This document shows, piece after piece, positions 4,866 through 5,181 of a stretch of DNA of 5,181 nt. The notes under the pieces were generated by a model, which did not search any database, was not told where the DNA came from, and saw only the letters and a program-made list of their open reading frames with translations. Source of the stretch: Anaerolineales bacterium (GTDB lineage Bacteria > Chloroflexota > Anaerolineae > Anaerolineales > Villigracilaceae); contig JADGQD010000146.1 of assembly GCA_017882065.1 (NCBI GenBank), forward strand, positions 1 through 5,181, read 5' to 3'. A program made the translations under genes and the position numbers. Within the stretch, counting starts at the first letter, position 1, and each line of letters begins with the position of its first letter.

Positions 4866-4951
4866 TTTATTCGGCCTCCTCCTGCCAAAAACATCGAACA
4901 AGGGATGGAATCAGCACCTTTCTTGCTGACAGACCAATATACCTAGCGGTA
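4866..4951 (-). promoter_or_regulatory. 5' leader of the LPSTG protein gene
   Basis: This 86-nt stretch lies between the repeat copy B and the start codon. It holds the strong ribosome-binding site (AGGAGGAGG) and a TATATT hexamer near its upstream end that could act as an alternative -10. If the promoter inside the repeat is used, transcription would begin near 4954 and this stretch would be the untranslated leader. Confidence 0.4.
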
Positions 4952-5083
4952 CATAAACTAATCTTACAACAAAGGCTCCCCGGCCACATCCATCGGTTGG
5001 GGAGTATTTGCCTCCGCCACTTGGGGGAGACGTCAAGCTGCATGGGTTTAATGAACTGCTTTGTGAATTCCAGGTTATCCCTA
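4952..5083 (-). repeat. 132-bp promoter-region direct repeat, copy B
   Basis: This is the partner of 2759-2890, with about 12 differences and no gaps. It keeps the TGTAAGAT element (-10 hexamer at 4966-4961), the inverted pair CTCCCC (4976-4981) and GGGGAG (4999-5004), the tandem CTCCCC tracts and a TTGACG hexamer. The ATG that starts the receiver-domain gene in copy A is present here too (4954-4952), but the frame reads TAC CGC TAG and stops at once. Only the upstream control region and start codon were copied or kept. Confidence 0.8.
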
Positions 5084-5181
5084 AAATAGCTGGATTCAGA
5101 TTAAGCAAGCAGAGCTATGGTCTTAGTGTTGGGCAACCGCCCTCCGGCGCCGGGATGAGATCGCTTGCATGCTGGCCGTGA
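5084..5181. other. Right-edge sequence with no assignable gene
   Basis: Minus-strand frames run in from the right edge and stop at about 5102, 5114 and 5123. One of them could be the last 20 or so codons of an upstream gene, but none resembles a known protein end. On the plus strand an ATG at 5117 gives only 13 codons. With the leader and repeat B this completes the 316-bp gene-free stretch upstream of the LPSTG protein gene. Confidence 0.4.

Noticed and set aside
2759..5083. Direct repeats considered as the ends of a composite mobile element
   Set aside because: No transposase or integrase lies between them, no target-site duplication is visible, and both copies occupy the same promoter position relative to a gene. 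A regulatory duplication is simpler.

Overview
The window reads as a bacterial chromosome segment in which every convincing gene lies on the minus strand. I favour a Chloroflexota (Anaerolineae-like) host with moderate confidence. The reasons are a class F-like sortase next to an LPxTG substrate, secreted DUF3494 proteins, small stress proteins typical of that phylum, and C/G-rich palindromic repeats between genes. No rRNA, tRNA or taxonomic marker gene is present, so this stays an inference.

Reading in the direction of transcription (right to left), the first unit starts near 4865. It holds a signal-peptide-bearing DUF3494 (ice-binding-like) protein with a repetitive Ala/Pro/Lys/Thr stalk and a complete LPSTG sorting signal (3876-4865). 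Directly after it comes a sortase with a lipoprotein signal peptide (3086-3856). They look like a dedicated substrate/enzyme pair for displaying the DUF3494 protein on the cell surface.

The second unit starts at 2761 with a stand-alone response-regulator receiver domain (2393-2761). It is followed by a CsbD-family stress protein (2040-2279), a second, unanchored DUF3494 protein (1108-1962), a GlsB/YeaQ/YmgE-family small membrane protein (700-954) and a YggT-family membrane protein (175-576). A possible gene start is cut by the left edge. The three junctions CsbD/DUF3494, DUF3494/GlsB and GlsB/YggT each carry a strong hairpin without a U-tract. Two of these belong to one repeat family that also includes the ribosome-binding leader.

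The two units are linked by a direct repeat of about 132 bp (2759-2890 and 4952-5083, about 91% identical, no gaps). It lies immediately upstream of the response-regulator gene and about 86 nt upstream of the sortase-substrate gene. This suggests that both units share a promoter/operator cassette. A well-formed plus-strand terminator at 2924-2965 has no plus-strand gene in front of it and may mark an unannotated small RNA.

Overall this looks like a stress-response and cell-surface island. Two DUF3494 proteins with different anchoring are placed with general-stress membrane proteins and a receiver-domain regulator. Actual ice binding cannot be judged from sequence alone, because DUF3494 proteins also occur in organisms that do not live in the cold.
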